Of a DNA stretch of 60,865 bases, positions 44,985 to 51,830 are shown one piece after another. How positions within the stretch are numbered: the first letter of the stretch is position 1; each line of letters opens with the position of its first letter. Under the pieces are notes generated by a model. It was not told the DNA's origin and ran no database searches. It saw only the letters and a program-made list of their open reading frames with translations. Source of the DNA: DATLFA01 sp039934635 (GTDB lineage: Bacteria; Actinomycetota; Acidimicrobiia; Acidimicrobiales; WLNW01); contig JBDTLT010000012.1 of assembly GCA_039934635.1 (NCBI GenBank), positions 1-60,865 of the forward strand. Direction: 5' to 3'. A program made the translations under genes and the position numbers.

Positions 44985-45635
44985 ATGACCCTTGGCCTAT
45001 CTTGCGATGAGTTGCTGACGACGACCCGCAGCGTCCGCAAACGACTCGACTTCACCCGCCCGGTCGAACGCGATCTGGTCGAAACGAGCGCGCGGCTCGC
45101 GTTCCAGGCGCCCAATGGTTCGAATCAGCAGGGCTGGGCGTGGGTGTTCGTCGATGACCCCGACACTCGCGCCGCGATGGCTGATATCTATCGGCAAGGG
45201 TTGCGCGATCACCTTGCCCGCGATCGCAGCGAAGAGCGAGAACCCGATCGTTCGACAGCGACGCAGCAACGCATCAGCACGTCGGTCGCGTACCTGCTCG
45301 ATCACATGCAGGACGTACCCGTACTCCTCGTGCCGGCCGTGGCCCGTCGCTACGGCGACGCCTCGACGTTCCAACAGGCAAGCAAATGGGGTTCGATCCT
45401 GCCGTCCGTGTGGAGCTTCATGCTCGCGCTGCGAAGTCGCGGCCTCGGCAGCGCGTGGACCACGTTGTCGCTCTACCGCGAAAACGAAATGGGCGAGCTG
45501 CTGGGTATGCCGGCGGGCAAGTGGACGCAAGCCGGCTTGTTCCCGATCGCCTACACGCTCGGTACCGATTTCAAGGCGGCCGATCGCGCTGCGAGCGAGT
45601 CGTTGATCCATTGGAATCGTTGGTCGCCGTCATGA
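44985..45635 (+). CDS. Nitroreductase family FMN protein
   Basis: This 216-residue protein opens with the family signature (TTTRSVRKRLDFTRPVERDLV) and continues with APNGSNQQGWAWVFV (FMN phosphate region) and GLGSAWTTLSL. It is an FMN-dependent NAD(P)H oxidoreductase, usually dimeric, acting on nitro, enone or flavin-like substrates. The gene has its own -10 element seven bases before the ATG. Its stop overlaps the start of the next LLM gene (ATGA), so those two form an operon. Confidence 0.9.
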   Translation: MTLGLSCDELLTTTRSVRKRLDFTRPVERDLVETSARLAFQAPNGSNQQGWAWVFVDDPDTRAAMADIYRQGLRDHLARDRSEEREPDRSTATQQRISTSVAYLLDHMQDVPVLLVPAVARRYGDASTFQQASKWGSILPSVWSFMLALRSRGLGSAWTTLSLYRENEMGELLGMPAGKWTQAGLFPIAYTLGTDFKAADRAASESLIHWNRWSPS

Positions 45636-46531
45636 CGCGCGCCTTGCCGCTTGCCATGGGCCCGTTCGGGCTGTGGACGTTTTCGCTCGATCGTCAACCG
45701 TGGGCTCGCAGCAAAGAGCTGGCGGCCGAGATCGAAGAGATGGGCTGGAGTGCCATCTGGATACCCGAGGCCACCAACCGCAATGTCTTCGTCAACGCGA
45801 CGTTGTTGTTGACGGCAACCCAACGACTCTCAGTCGTCACCGGCATCGCGCCGATTCATAATCGTGATGCGATGGCAACGGCCAATGGCCAACGCACGCT
45901 CGACGAGGCCTTCCCCGACCGGTTCGTGTTGGGCCTTGGCGTGAGCCATGCGTGGTTGGTCGAAGACCTTCGTGGCGGCACATATTCCAAGCCGCTGCCG
46001 ACGATGCGCGCCTATCTCGACCGCATGGACGCCGCACCCTTCAGCGCCCATCCGCCGACAGCGAAGGACCGCCGTCTGCTCGCGGCGCTCGGCCCCAAGA
46101 TGTTGGCGCTCGCCGCCGAAAAGGCCGACGGCGCGCATCCGTATCTCGTCACGCCCGATCACACGGCGAGCGCGCGGCCGATCCTCGGCCCCGGCAAGAT
46201 CCTCGCGCCCGACCAGAAGGTGCTCCTCGAGACCGACCCGAGCGAAGCCCGGCGCATCGCCCGCATGCACCTCAGTGGCTACCTCGCACAGCCGAACTAC
46301 CGCAACAGTTTCGTGCGCCAAGGTTTCGCCGAGGACGAGCTCGACAACGGGGGCAGCGATCGGTTGGTCGATGCCATCGTGGCGTGGGGCTCTCTAGAGA
46401 CGGTCGTCGCCCGTGTGCTCGCTCACCGCGACGCGGGGGCCGACCATGTCGCGGTCCAGGTGCTTCCGCGCGATATGGGTGATCTGCCGCTCGAGCAATG
46501 GCGCGCGGTTGCAAGCGCGCTGATGGGCTGA
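45632..46531 (+). CDS. LLM-class flavin-dependent oxidoreductase
   Basis: This 299-residue luciferase-like barrel protein has MGPFGLWTFSLDRQPWARSKELAAEIEEMGWSAIWIPEA, VVTGIAPIHNRDAMATANGQ and HVAVQVLPRD, the actinobacterial F420-binding LLM form. The start at 45632 overlaps the nitroreductase stop; the open frame further upstream lies within that gene. Two flavin/F420 redox enzymes in translational coupling suggest a shared substrate or electron flow. Three bases separate it from the YjbR-like gene. Confidence 0.88.
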   Translation: MTRALPLAMGPFGLWTFSLDRQPWARSKELAAEIEEMGWSAIWIPEATNRNVFVNATLLLTATQRLSVVTGIAPIHNRDAMATANGQRTLDEAFPDRFVLGLGVSHAWLVEDLRGGTYSKPLPTMRAYLDRMDAAPFSAHPPTAKDRRLLAALGPKMLALAAEKADGAHPYLVTPDHTASARPILGPGKILAPDQKVLLETDPSEARRIARMHLSGYLAQPNYRNSFVRQGFAEDELDNGGSDRLVDAIVAWGSLETVVARVLAHRDAGADHVAVQVLPRDMGDLPLEQWRAVASALMG

Positions 46532-46534
46532 ACC

Positions 46535-46960
46535 ATGGGCGCGCGCTATCCCACGGCCAAGATTCTGGGACGCCTGCGCGGCATCTGTCTCGCGTTCCCC
46601 GAAACCGAAGAGATCGAGACGTGGGGACATCCGACGTATCGCATCCGCAAGAAGATCTTCGTGGGCTGTGGCGCCGCCGAGGACGGCCGCCCGCAGATGT
46701 CGTGCAAGGCGCCACCGGGCGAGCAGCAAGCGCTGATCGCCAGCAACCCCGATCGCTTCTTCGTGCCGGCCTACGTCGGCAGCAAGGGCTGGGTCGGTGT
46801 CTATCTGGACGGGGCGGTCGACTGGGCGGAGATCGCGGAGTTGGTAGAGGAGAGTTACCGAATGACCGCGCCCAAGCGGCTTCTCAGTGCGGCTCCGCCG
46901 CAACGGATCGGCGATAGACGACCGGGCACTGGTCGTGATCGACCGGCGCGCCCTCGCTGA
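46535..46960 (+). CDS. MmcQ/YjbR-like protein with run-on tail
   Basis: This 141-residue protein has YjbR-fold motifs: RGICLAFPETEEIETWGHPTYRIRKKIF, FVPAYVGSKGWVGVYLDG and YRMTAPKRLL. The family has a double-wing DNA-binding-like fold of unclear function. The conserved domain ends near residue 115; the remaining basic residues (IGDRRPGTGRDRPARPR) look like translation past a lost stop, and this tail overlaps the convergent PhyH gene by 77 bases. It starts three bases after the LLM stop, so it completes the BKACE-side group. Confidence 0.78.
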   Translation: MGARYPTAKILGRLRGICLAFPETEEIETWGHPTYRIRKKIFVGCGAAEDGRPQMSCKAPPGEQQALIASNPDRFFVPAYVGSKGWVGVYLDGAVDWAEIAELVEESYRMTAPKRLLSAAPPQRIGDRRPGTGRDRPARPR

Positions 46961-47780
46961 CGTCCGCGTGGTGCGGCTTGCGTGGCGCGCCGCGCTTGAA
47001 CTTATAGACGACGTCGTCACCGCAGTAGCGCACCGAGATCGCCCGCCGTCGTTGTGTCAGCGACGCATTGCCATCGGCGCCGTGGATGGTGCGGGCGTGG
47101 TGAACCGTGATATCGCCGGGTTCGGTGTCCCAGTGCGCGATATCCCAGCGGTCGCGTTCGCGGAAATAGTCGGGCACATCTTCGCCGTCGGTGTCAGGCA
47201 GTGACGTCGTCGTCACGAACATGTTGGGCCTGAACGTGCGCACCCATCGGTGGCTGCCCTTGATGAATTGCACCGCCCCGGTCTCGCGCGTAACCGCGTC
47301 GAGCGGTACCCACGACGTGCACACTTGATCGCCCTCCAAGTGGAAGTACGCCATGTCTTGATGGAACGCGGTCTTCTCTCGAGTGCCGGGCTCTTTGACC
47401 AGCACGCTGTCTTCGTAGAGATTGACCTTTTTCGATCGCAACAAGTCGGCGACGATGATCGGCAATGGCGAGTCGAAAGCAAAGTCACGGAACTCGCGCT
47501 GGCGGGTCCAGTGATCGGTGCCCGCGTGAAAGTGACCGAGCGGTACCCGTTTGTTCACCACGGAGTGGTCGAAGAGGATCTCGAGTCCGGCCGACGCGAG
47601 GTCGCCGCCGAATGCGGACATGTCGGTCACGAGCGGGTCGTGCAGGGACTCGTCGACGGGCCCCGCCATGCGCTCGAGCCAGTCGAGCGGCATCATCCCC
47701 CGCAGGCACACCACACCATCGCGCCAGAACGTCTCGACCTCGGCGGCGGTGACGGGGCGCCGCGGCGCTTGGGGACTCAG
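46884..47780 (-). CDS. Phytanoyl-CoA dioxygenase family protein
   Basis: This Fe(II)/2-oxoglutarate dioxygenase has the HxD ligand pair in TAFHQDMAYFHLEGDQ, the distal His in GDITVHHARTIHGADGN and a following Arg-rich segment for 2-oxoglutarate. It would hydroxylate an acyl-CoA or small-molecule substrate. The first ATG/GTG start is at 47714, but the conserved N-terminus VTAAEVETFWRDG lies upstream in the same frame. No ATG, GTG or TTG exists there; a CTG at 47780 overlapping the previous stop (CTGA) would give 298 residues. I annotate that longer form as likely. The 3' end overlaps the YjbR tail. Confidence 0.8.
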   Translation of the reverse strand: MSPQAPRRPVTAAEVETFWRDGVVCLRGMMPLDWLERMAGPVDESLHDPLVTDMSAFGGDLASAGLEILFDHSVVNKRVPLGHFHAGTDHWTRQREFRDFAFDSPLPIIVADLLRSKKVNLYEDSVLVKEPGTREKTAFHQDMAYFHLEGDQVCTSWVPLDAVTRETGAVQFIKGSHRWVRTFRPNMFVTTTSLPDTDGEDVPDYFRERDRWDIAHWDTEPGDITVHHARTIHGADGNASLTQRRRAISVRYCGDDVVYKFKRGAPRKPHHADVSEGAPVDHDQCPVVYRRSVAAEPH

Positions 47781-48370
47781 GACTCGTCGCCCGCTTCGGG
47801 TGCGTCGGTGGCCGCAACGGGCTCGTCCTCGGCCGGCTCGGGTTCGGAGGCCTCGGGTTCGGCGGCCTCGGGCATTGCCGTCGCGGCGGCTTCGGCGGTC
47901 TCGGGTTCGGCGGCTTCGGGTTCGGCGGCCTCGGGTTCGGCGGCCTCGGGTTCGGCGGCCTCGGGTTCGGCGGCCTCGGGCATTGCCGTCGCGGCGGCTT
48001 CCGTCTCTGGCTCGGCAGATTCGGCCGTGTCGTCGTCGGCTGCGGGGGTGTCTGCGGCGGCCGGCTCACCCGCCTTGGCCCGGTTCAAGGCGTCGAGTGA
48101 TGCGAGGTACGCGGCCTGGGCCTCACTCTTTTGTGGGGCAGTGGCCTTGGGGTTTGCTTCGAGTTCGCGCACCTTGGCGGCGGCGTCGTCCTTGGCTTTG
48201 GCGGCTTTGTCGACTCGTCGCTTTTCGCGCTCGAGCTCGTCTTGGGCCACCAGGCGCGCGTTGAAAAGGATCAGCGCATTGCGGGTTTCGTCATCGAGTT
48301 GGACGGGACCGGTCAATTGCGGTGATGGCTTCGGCTTTGCCGGCACTCGTGGACGGCGACGATCGTTCAC
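47777..48370 (-). CDS. Ala/Glu/Pro-repeat protein of unknown function
   Basis: This 197-residue protein starts at a GTG (48370, MNDRRRPRVPAKPKPSPQL). Residues about 20-95 are charged and helical (LVAQDELEREKRRVDKAAKAK, likely coiled coil). About 110-197 is a low-complexity acidic tail of AAEPE pentads encoded by 15-base DNA repeats. There is no signal, membrane segment or catalytic motif. The open frame further upstream is antisense to the SnoaL gene and is rejected. Its TGA overlaps the probable CTG start of the PhyH gene. It may be a flexible linker or partner protein; I do not recognise the family. Confidence 0.62.
   Translation of the reverse strand: MNDRRRPRVPAKPKPSPQLTGPVQLDDETRNALILFNARLVAQDELEREKRRVDKAAKAKDDAAAKVRELEANPKATAPQKSEAQAAYLASLDALNRAKAGEPAAADTPAADDDTAESAEPETEAAATAMPEAAEPEAAEPEAAEPEAAEPEAAEPETAEAAATAMPEAAEPEASEPEPAEDEPVAATDAPEAGDES
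47866..48001. repeat. 15-base tandem repeats inside a 28-base duplication
   Basis: Five units of TCGGGTTCGGCGGCC (one base variant) run from 47901 to 47975, encoding the AAEPE pentads on the minus strand. Flanking them, an identical 28-base segment occurs at 47866-47893 and 47974-48001 (108 bases apart, 36 codons), so an in-frame block was itself duplicated. Slippage at this site would change protein length by five residues per unit. Confidence 0.85.
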
Positions 48371-48430
48371 CGTGCCATCATTGCGCCTCGCGGCGGTTGG
48401 CACCAACGCAGCACGATCAAGGGGGCACCT

Positions 48431-48880
48431 GTGGAACTTTGGGAACTCGAAGCTCGGGAGAGCATTCGCGTACTCGTGACGCGATACAACAGCAACGGTG
48501 ACAGCGCTCGCTTCGACGAGGTACTCGCGCTTTTTGCACCCGATGCCGTCATGGAACTGCCCGACGGCGTATACGAAGGTATCGATGGGATCAAGACCAT
48601 CTTCACCGGGACCAAGGGCAGGCTCGCCGACTTCGGCTTGGGTACGGGTAAGCCCTTCTACATGCGTCATTCGACGGCGACGCATCAAGTCGACCTGATC
48701 GACAAGACCCACGCCAAGGGGCGCTGCTACTACACCGTGATGATGGCGCACGGTGTCGACCACTGGGGTCGCTACATCGACGAGTACGAGTGCCGAGACG
48801 GCAAGTGGTTGTTCACGCATCGCAAAGTCACGATGGACGGATACGTTGCTGACGGATTTGGTGCCGCGAACGACGTGTGA
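48431..48880 (+). CDS. SnoaL/NTF2-like protein
   Basis: This 149-residue protein starts at GTG 48431 with AAGGGGG upstream. Cone-fold pattern: ESIRVLVTRYNSNGDSARFDEVLALFAPDAVME, then HSTATHQVDLIDKTHAKGRCYYTVM and EYECRDGKWLFTHRKVTMDGYV. Such small proteins act as isomerases, dehydratases or ligand binders. It overlaps the PIG-L start by four bases (GTGA), so the two are coupled. Confidence 0.8.
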   Translation: MELWELEARESIRVLVTRYNSNGDSARFDEVLALFAPDAVMELPDGVYEGIDGIKTIFTGTKGRLADFGLGTGKPFYMRHSTATHQVDLIDKTHAKGRCYYTVMMAHGVDHWGRYIDEYECRDGKWLFTHRKVTMDGYVADGFGAANDV

Positions 48881-49608
48881 GCAACGAGGATGAGATCGTG
48901 CGAGAGCTGACGGTTCCCGAGCGAGTTCTGGTGGTGGTCGCCCATCCCGACGACATCGACTTCGGGATGGCCGGCACGATCGCCACACTTACCAAGGCGG
49001 GCGCCGAGGTGTCGTATTGCCTCGCGACGTCGGGCGAGGCAGGGCCACCCGACGATGCGGACCGCGACGAGTTGCGCACACGACGCGAAGCCGAACAGCG
49101 ATCAGCGGCGTCGGTGGTCGGTGTGCATGACGTACGGTTCCTCGGTTATCCCGATGGCCGGGTCGAGGCGGGTTTGGCTTTGCGTCGCGATATCAGCCGA
49201 GTCATTCGCGACGTGCGGCCCGATCTCGTCATCGCGCAGAGCTCCGATCGCGTGTGGGACCGCGTGTACTTCAGCCATCCCGACCATCTTGCCGTCGGCG
49301 AAGCGGCGGCCAGTGCCGTGTATCCCGACTCGCGCAATCGGTGGTCGCACGTCGAGTTGCTCGACGAAGGCTTCGCACCACACTCCGTTGCGCGCATGTG
49401 GTTGACGGGCCTCGAGCCCAACCTCTTCGTCGACATCACGGACGTGATCGAACTCAAGCTACAAGCGTTGCTCTCGCATCAGAGTCAAGTCGGTGAACGT
49501 GACGGCTTGTCCGACTTGATCCGCAACTGGGCCGCCGACAACGCGAAACTCGCCGGATGGCAACCCGGACGCTTGGCCGAAGCGTTTCGCGAAGTAGATA
49601 CTCGCTGA
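48877..49608 (+). CDS. PIG-L family deacetylase
   Basis: This 243-residue Zn deacetylase of the LmbE/MshB type has AHPDDIDFGMAGTIA (HPDD at 23-26) near the N-terminus and FSHPDHLAVGEAA around residue 130. It would remove acetyl groups from N-acetylglucosamine-like or thiol-ligand substrates; the actinobacterial family includes mycothiol enzymes MshB and Mca, but this protein lacks features that let me choose. The GTG start overlaps the upstream SnoaL stop. It converges on the isochorismatase-like gene with one base between stop codons. Confidence 0.9.
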   Translation: MSNEDEIVRELTVPERVLVVVAHPDDIDFGMAGTIATLTKAGAEVSYCLATSGEAGPPDDADRDELRTRREAEQRSAASVVGVHDVRFLGYPDGRVEAGLALRRDISRVIRDVRPDLVIAQSSDRVWDRVYFSHPDHLAVGEAAASAVYPDSRNRWSHVELLDEGFAPHSVARMWLTGLEPNLFVDITDVIELKLQALLSHQSQVGERDGLSDLIRNWAADNAKLAGWQPGRLAEAFREVDTR

Positions 49609-49609
49609 G

Positions 49610-50233
49610 TCAGTCGGCCTTCCACGCGGTTTCGAGGTCCGCGGTCGTCGTGATGGTGGCGATGTAGCCGAGCGTGTGCTGCAACACCTGCTCGGTGTAC
49701 TCGACGGGTATGCCGGCGATCGCATCGCGGGGGATGACCACTTGATAGCTGCGATTCACGGCGTCGAACGCGGTATTGGGGATGGCCACGTTGGCCGAGA
49801 CACCGGCGAGCACGATCGTCGTGACTCCCGCGTTGCGCATCAACGAATCGAGCTCGGTGCCTTGCATCGGAGAGAGCCCGTGCTGGCGGAAGAACAAGAT
49901 GTCGTCGCCCTCGACACCGATCTCGTCGAGCACCTCTACGGCTTCGACACCGAGCACGAGCCTCACCGGCGACTTGAGCACGCCGTGAAAGACGCGGGCG
50001 TTGTGGTTGGCGCCCCACATGTCGGGCTGGTGCGCGGCCGTCGCATGAATGACACGCACACCGGCGCGGCGGGCCGCGGCGACCAGGCGCACGACGTTGG
50101 GAACCATCTCTTTTTGCGCCACCTCGGCCATCTCGGGCAGCGCCGACAGTGAGCCGACGACGCCCTTTTGGCACTCCTGTAACAGCAACACGGTGTGCGC
50201 GGGATCGACGAGCGGGGCAATATCGCGAGGCAT
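49610..50233 (-). CDS. Isochorismatase-like protein lacking the nucleophile Cys
   Basis: This 207-residue protein has the cysteine-hydrolase fold by length and by segments VVRLVAAARRAGVRVIHATA and VLAGVSANVAIPNTAFDAV. The usual GVxTNxCV nucleophile Cys is Ala (A150) and the first-strand Asp is Glu (LLLQECQKG). It therefore cannot use the standard Asp-Lys-Cys hydrolysis and may be a pseudoenzyme or an altered activity. I recall actinobacterial relatives with the same loss. The ATG at 50233 has no evident ribosome site. It is divergent from the phosphatase at 50267 across 33 bases. Confidence 0.82.
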   Translation of the reverse strand: MPRDIAPLVDPAHTVLLLQECQKGVVGSLSALPEMAEVAQKEMVPNVVRLVAAARRAGVRVIHATAAHQPDMWGANHNARVFHGVLKSPVRLVLGVEAVEVLDEIGVEGDDILFFRQHGLSPMQGTELDSLMRNAGVTTIVLAGVSANVAIPNTAFDAVNRSYQVVIPRDAIAGIPVEYTEQVLQHTLGYIATITTTADLETAWKAD

Positions 50234-50253
50234 GGCCGGACCCTAGCCCTTGC

Positions 50254-50259
50254 TACGGT
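50254..50259 (+). promoter_or_regulatory. -10 hexamer TACGGT of a leaderless phosphatase transcript
   Basis: TACGGT, preceded by TGC, ends seven bases before the ATG at 50267. Confidence 0.55.
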
Positions 50260-50266
50260 TTCGAAC

Positions 50267-51049
50267 ATGGGTGATGTCAAGTTCGAACAGGTCGTCAACT
50301 TCCGCGATTTCGGCGGCTGCCCAACGGTCGACGGTGGTCGTGTGCGCCGTGGTGTGCTCTACCGCAGCGCTCATTTCGGCGAGGCCACCGACGCCGACCT
50401 CGCGTTGCTCGAGCAGTTGGGCGTGAGCCTCGTGATCGACTTTCGCGGACCGAGCGACAAGGAACAAGAGGGGCACAACCGACTGCCGGCGGGGGTGCGC
50501 GAGTTGTTGATCCCGATGTTCGACCCGGCGCGGGGCAATGACCCCCGAGTGGTGCTCTACTCCGCCCCGCCCGAAGAAGTGGCGCGGGTCTATCCGCCGG
50601 GCCGAGCCTTCGAGGCGATGCTGGGTGCGTCGGAGTCTTTCGTCGCCAACCCCGAGCGAGTGCGCCAATACGGCGAAATGTTGCGGGCCATCATCGATGC
50701 CGACGGGTCACCGATCCTGATTCATTGTTCGGCGGGCAAAGACCGCACCGGGTGGGGCGCGGCAGTGGTGCATCTTGCGCTCGGCGTACCGCGTGATCAC
50801 ATCGTTGCCGACTACATGTTGTCCAACAGCTATCGTCGCAACCGCGCCGCACGACTCGACGAACTCGAGCGCGCCGGCCTCGATCCAGAGCTGCTGGCGC
50901 CGTTCTTCGGCGTACACGAGAACTACATCAACTCGAGCTTCGACGCGGTCGACCGCCTCTATGGCAGCGTCGAGCAGTACCTCCGCGACGGCCTCGGCAT
51001 CGATGACGGTTCGTTGGATCGGTTCCGTGACGTGATGATCGAGCGATGA
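50267..51049 (+). CDS. Tyrosine/dual-specificity protein phosphatase
   Basis: This 260-residue phosphatase has the HCSAGKDRTG loop at residues 153-162, with catalytic Cys and Arg, plus NFRDFGGCPTVDGGRVRRGVLYRSA at the N-terminus. This is the MptpB/lipid-phosphatase-like family of actinobacteria, which can act on phosphotyrosine, phosphoserine/threonine or phosphoinositides. An ATG at 50267 with a -10 seven bases upstream fixes the start, against an open frame running upstream to 50195. Its stop overlaps the SGNH gene (ATGA). Confidence 0.92.
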   Translation: MGDVKFEQVVNFRDFGGCPTVDGGRVRRGVLYRSAHFGEATDADLALLEQLGVSLVIDFRGPSDKEQEGHNRLPAGVRELLIPMFDPARGNDPRVVLYSAPPEEVARVYPPGRAFEAMLGASESFVANPERVRQYGEMLRAIIDADGSPILIHCSAGKDRTGWGAAVVHLALGVPRDHIVADYMLSNSYRRNRAARLDELERAGLDPELLAPFFGVHENYINSSFDAVDRLYGSVEQYLRDGLGIDDGSLDRFRDVMIER

Positions 51050-51819
51050 GAGCGCGCGGCGTCGGCATCGTCTCGTCGTTGGTGGTCGGTACGGGTGCCG
51101 TTCTCGGCGCGCAGGCGATCTATACCGCGCGCCGTCGTGATCTGCCGACGGTGATCGGCGCCGACGCCTCCGGTCACGAGGGCGATCCGGCGCACCGCGT
51201 CGTTCGCGTCGCGGCTGCGGGCGACAGCACGCTCACCGGGCCGGGTCTCGACGACCCGGGCGACGTGTGGTTGCGCCAGGCCCTGCGCATGCTCGCCGAC
51301 GCGCATCAACACCGCTTCGAGTTGCAGTCCTTCGCCGCCGGGGGCGCTCGCATGGCCGACGTCGTCCGCGAGCAACTCGAACCCCTGATCTCCTCGCGTC
51401 CCGATATCGCCGTCGTCGTGGTCGGCACCAACGATGCGATTCGCTTCACGCCCCTCGGCGACGTGAGTGCGTCGTGCGCTCGTCTGGTCGAGCGACTCGC
51501 GAGCGAGGTTCCCAATGTGTTGATCGGTGGCGTCGGTGACCTGGCCAACATCGCCCGCTTGCGCTGGCCGCTGGCCGGGGCGCTGCGACTGCGAGGGCGG
51601 GCCGTCGACAGCATCATCCGTCACACCGTGGCTCGTCACGACAACGTGCACTACGTCGACGTGTCGCTCGCCGATCCCGATTTTCGCCGTGGTGGTGCGT
51701 CGTTGTTCGCGGCCGACCTGTTCCACCCCAACCGTGACGGCCATGCCTTGTGGGCGGCGATCTCACAGGTCGCGTTCGAACAGGCCCTGAGGGAACGGAT
51801 CCGCGCGAATCGCCGGTAG
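51046..51819 (+). CDS. SGNH/GDSL hydrolase with N-terminal membrane anchor
   Basis: This 257-residue protein has an uncleaved-looking hydrophobic N-terminus (VGIVSSLVVGTGAVLGAQAI). GDSL block I is AAAGDSTLTG, block III VVGTNDA and block V DLFHPNRDGH, giving the Ser, Asn and Asp/His of the triad. It probably de-esterifies lipid or glycan substrates at the outer face of the membrane. It is translationally coupled to the phosphatase, an unusual pairing that hints at a shared envelope role. The ABC-F gene follows after 11 bases but has its own -10. Confidence 0.87.
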   Translation: MRARGVGIVSSLVVGTGAVLGAQAIYTARRRDLPTVIGADASGHEGDPAHRVVRVAAAGDSTLTGPGLDDPGDVWLRQALRMLADAHQHRFELQSFAAGGARMADVVREQLEPLISSRPDIAVVVVGTNDAIRFTPLGDVSASCARLVERLASEVPNVLIGGVGDLANIARLRWPLAGALRLRGRAVDSIIRHTVARHDNVHYVDVSLADPDFRRGGASLFAADLFHPNRDGHALWAAISQVAFEQALRERIRANRR

Positions 51820-51822
51820 TCT
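51817..51822 (+). promoter_or_regulatory. -10 hexamer TAGTCT of a leaderless ABC-F transcript
   Basis: TAGTCT, which includes the end of the SGNH gene, ends eight bases before the GTG at 51831. Confidence 0.5.
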
Positions 51823-51830
51823 CGACCGCC

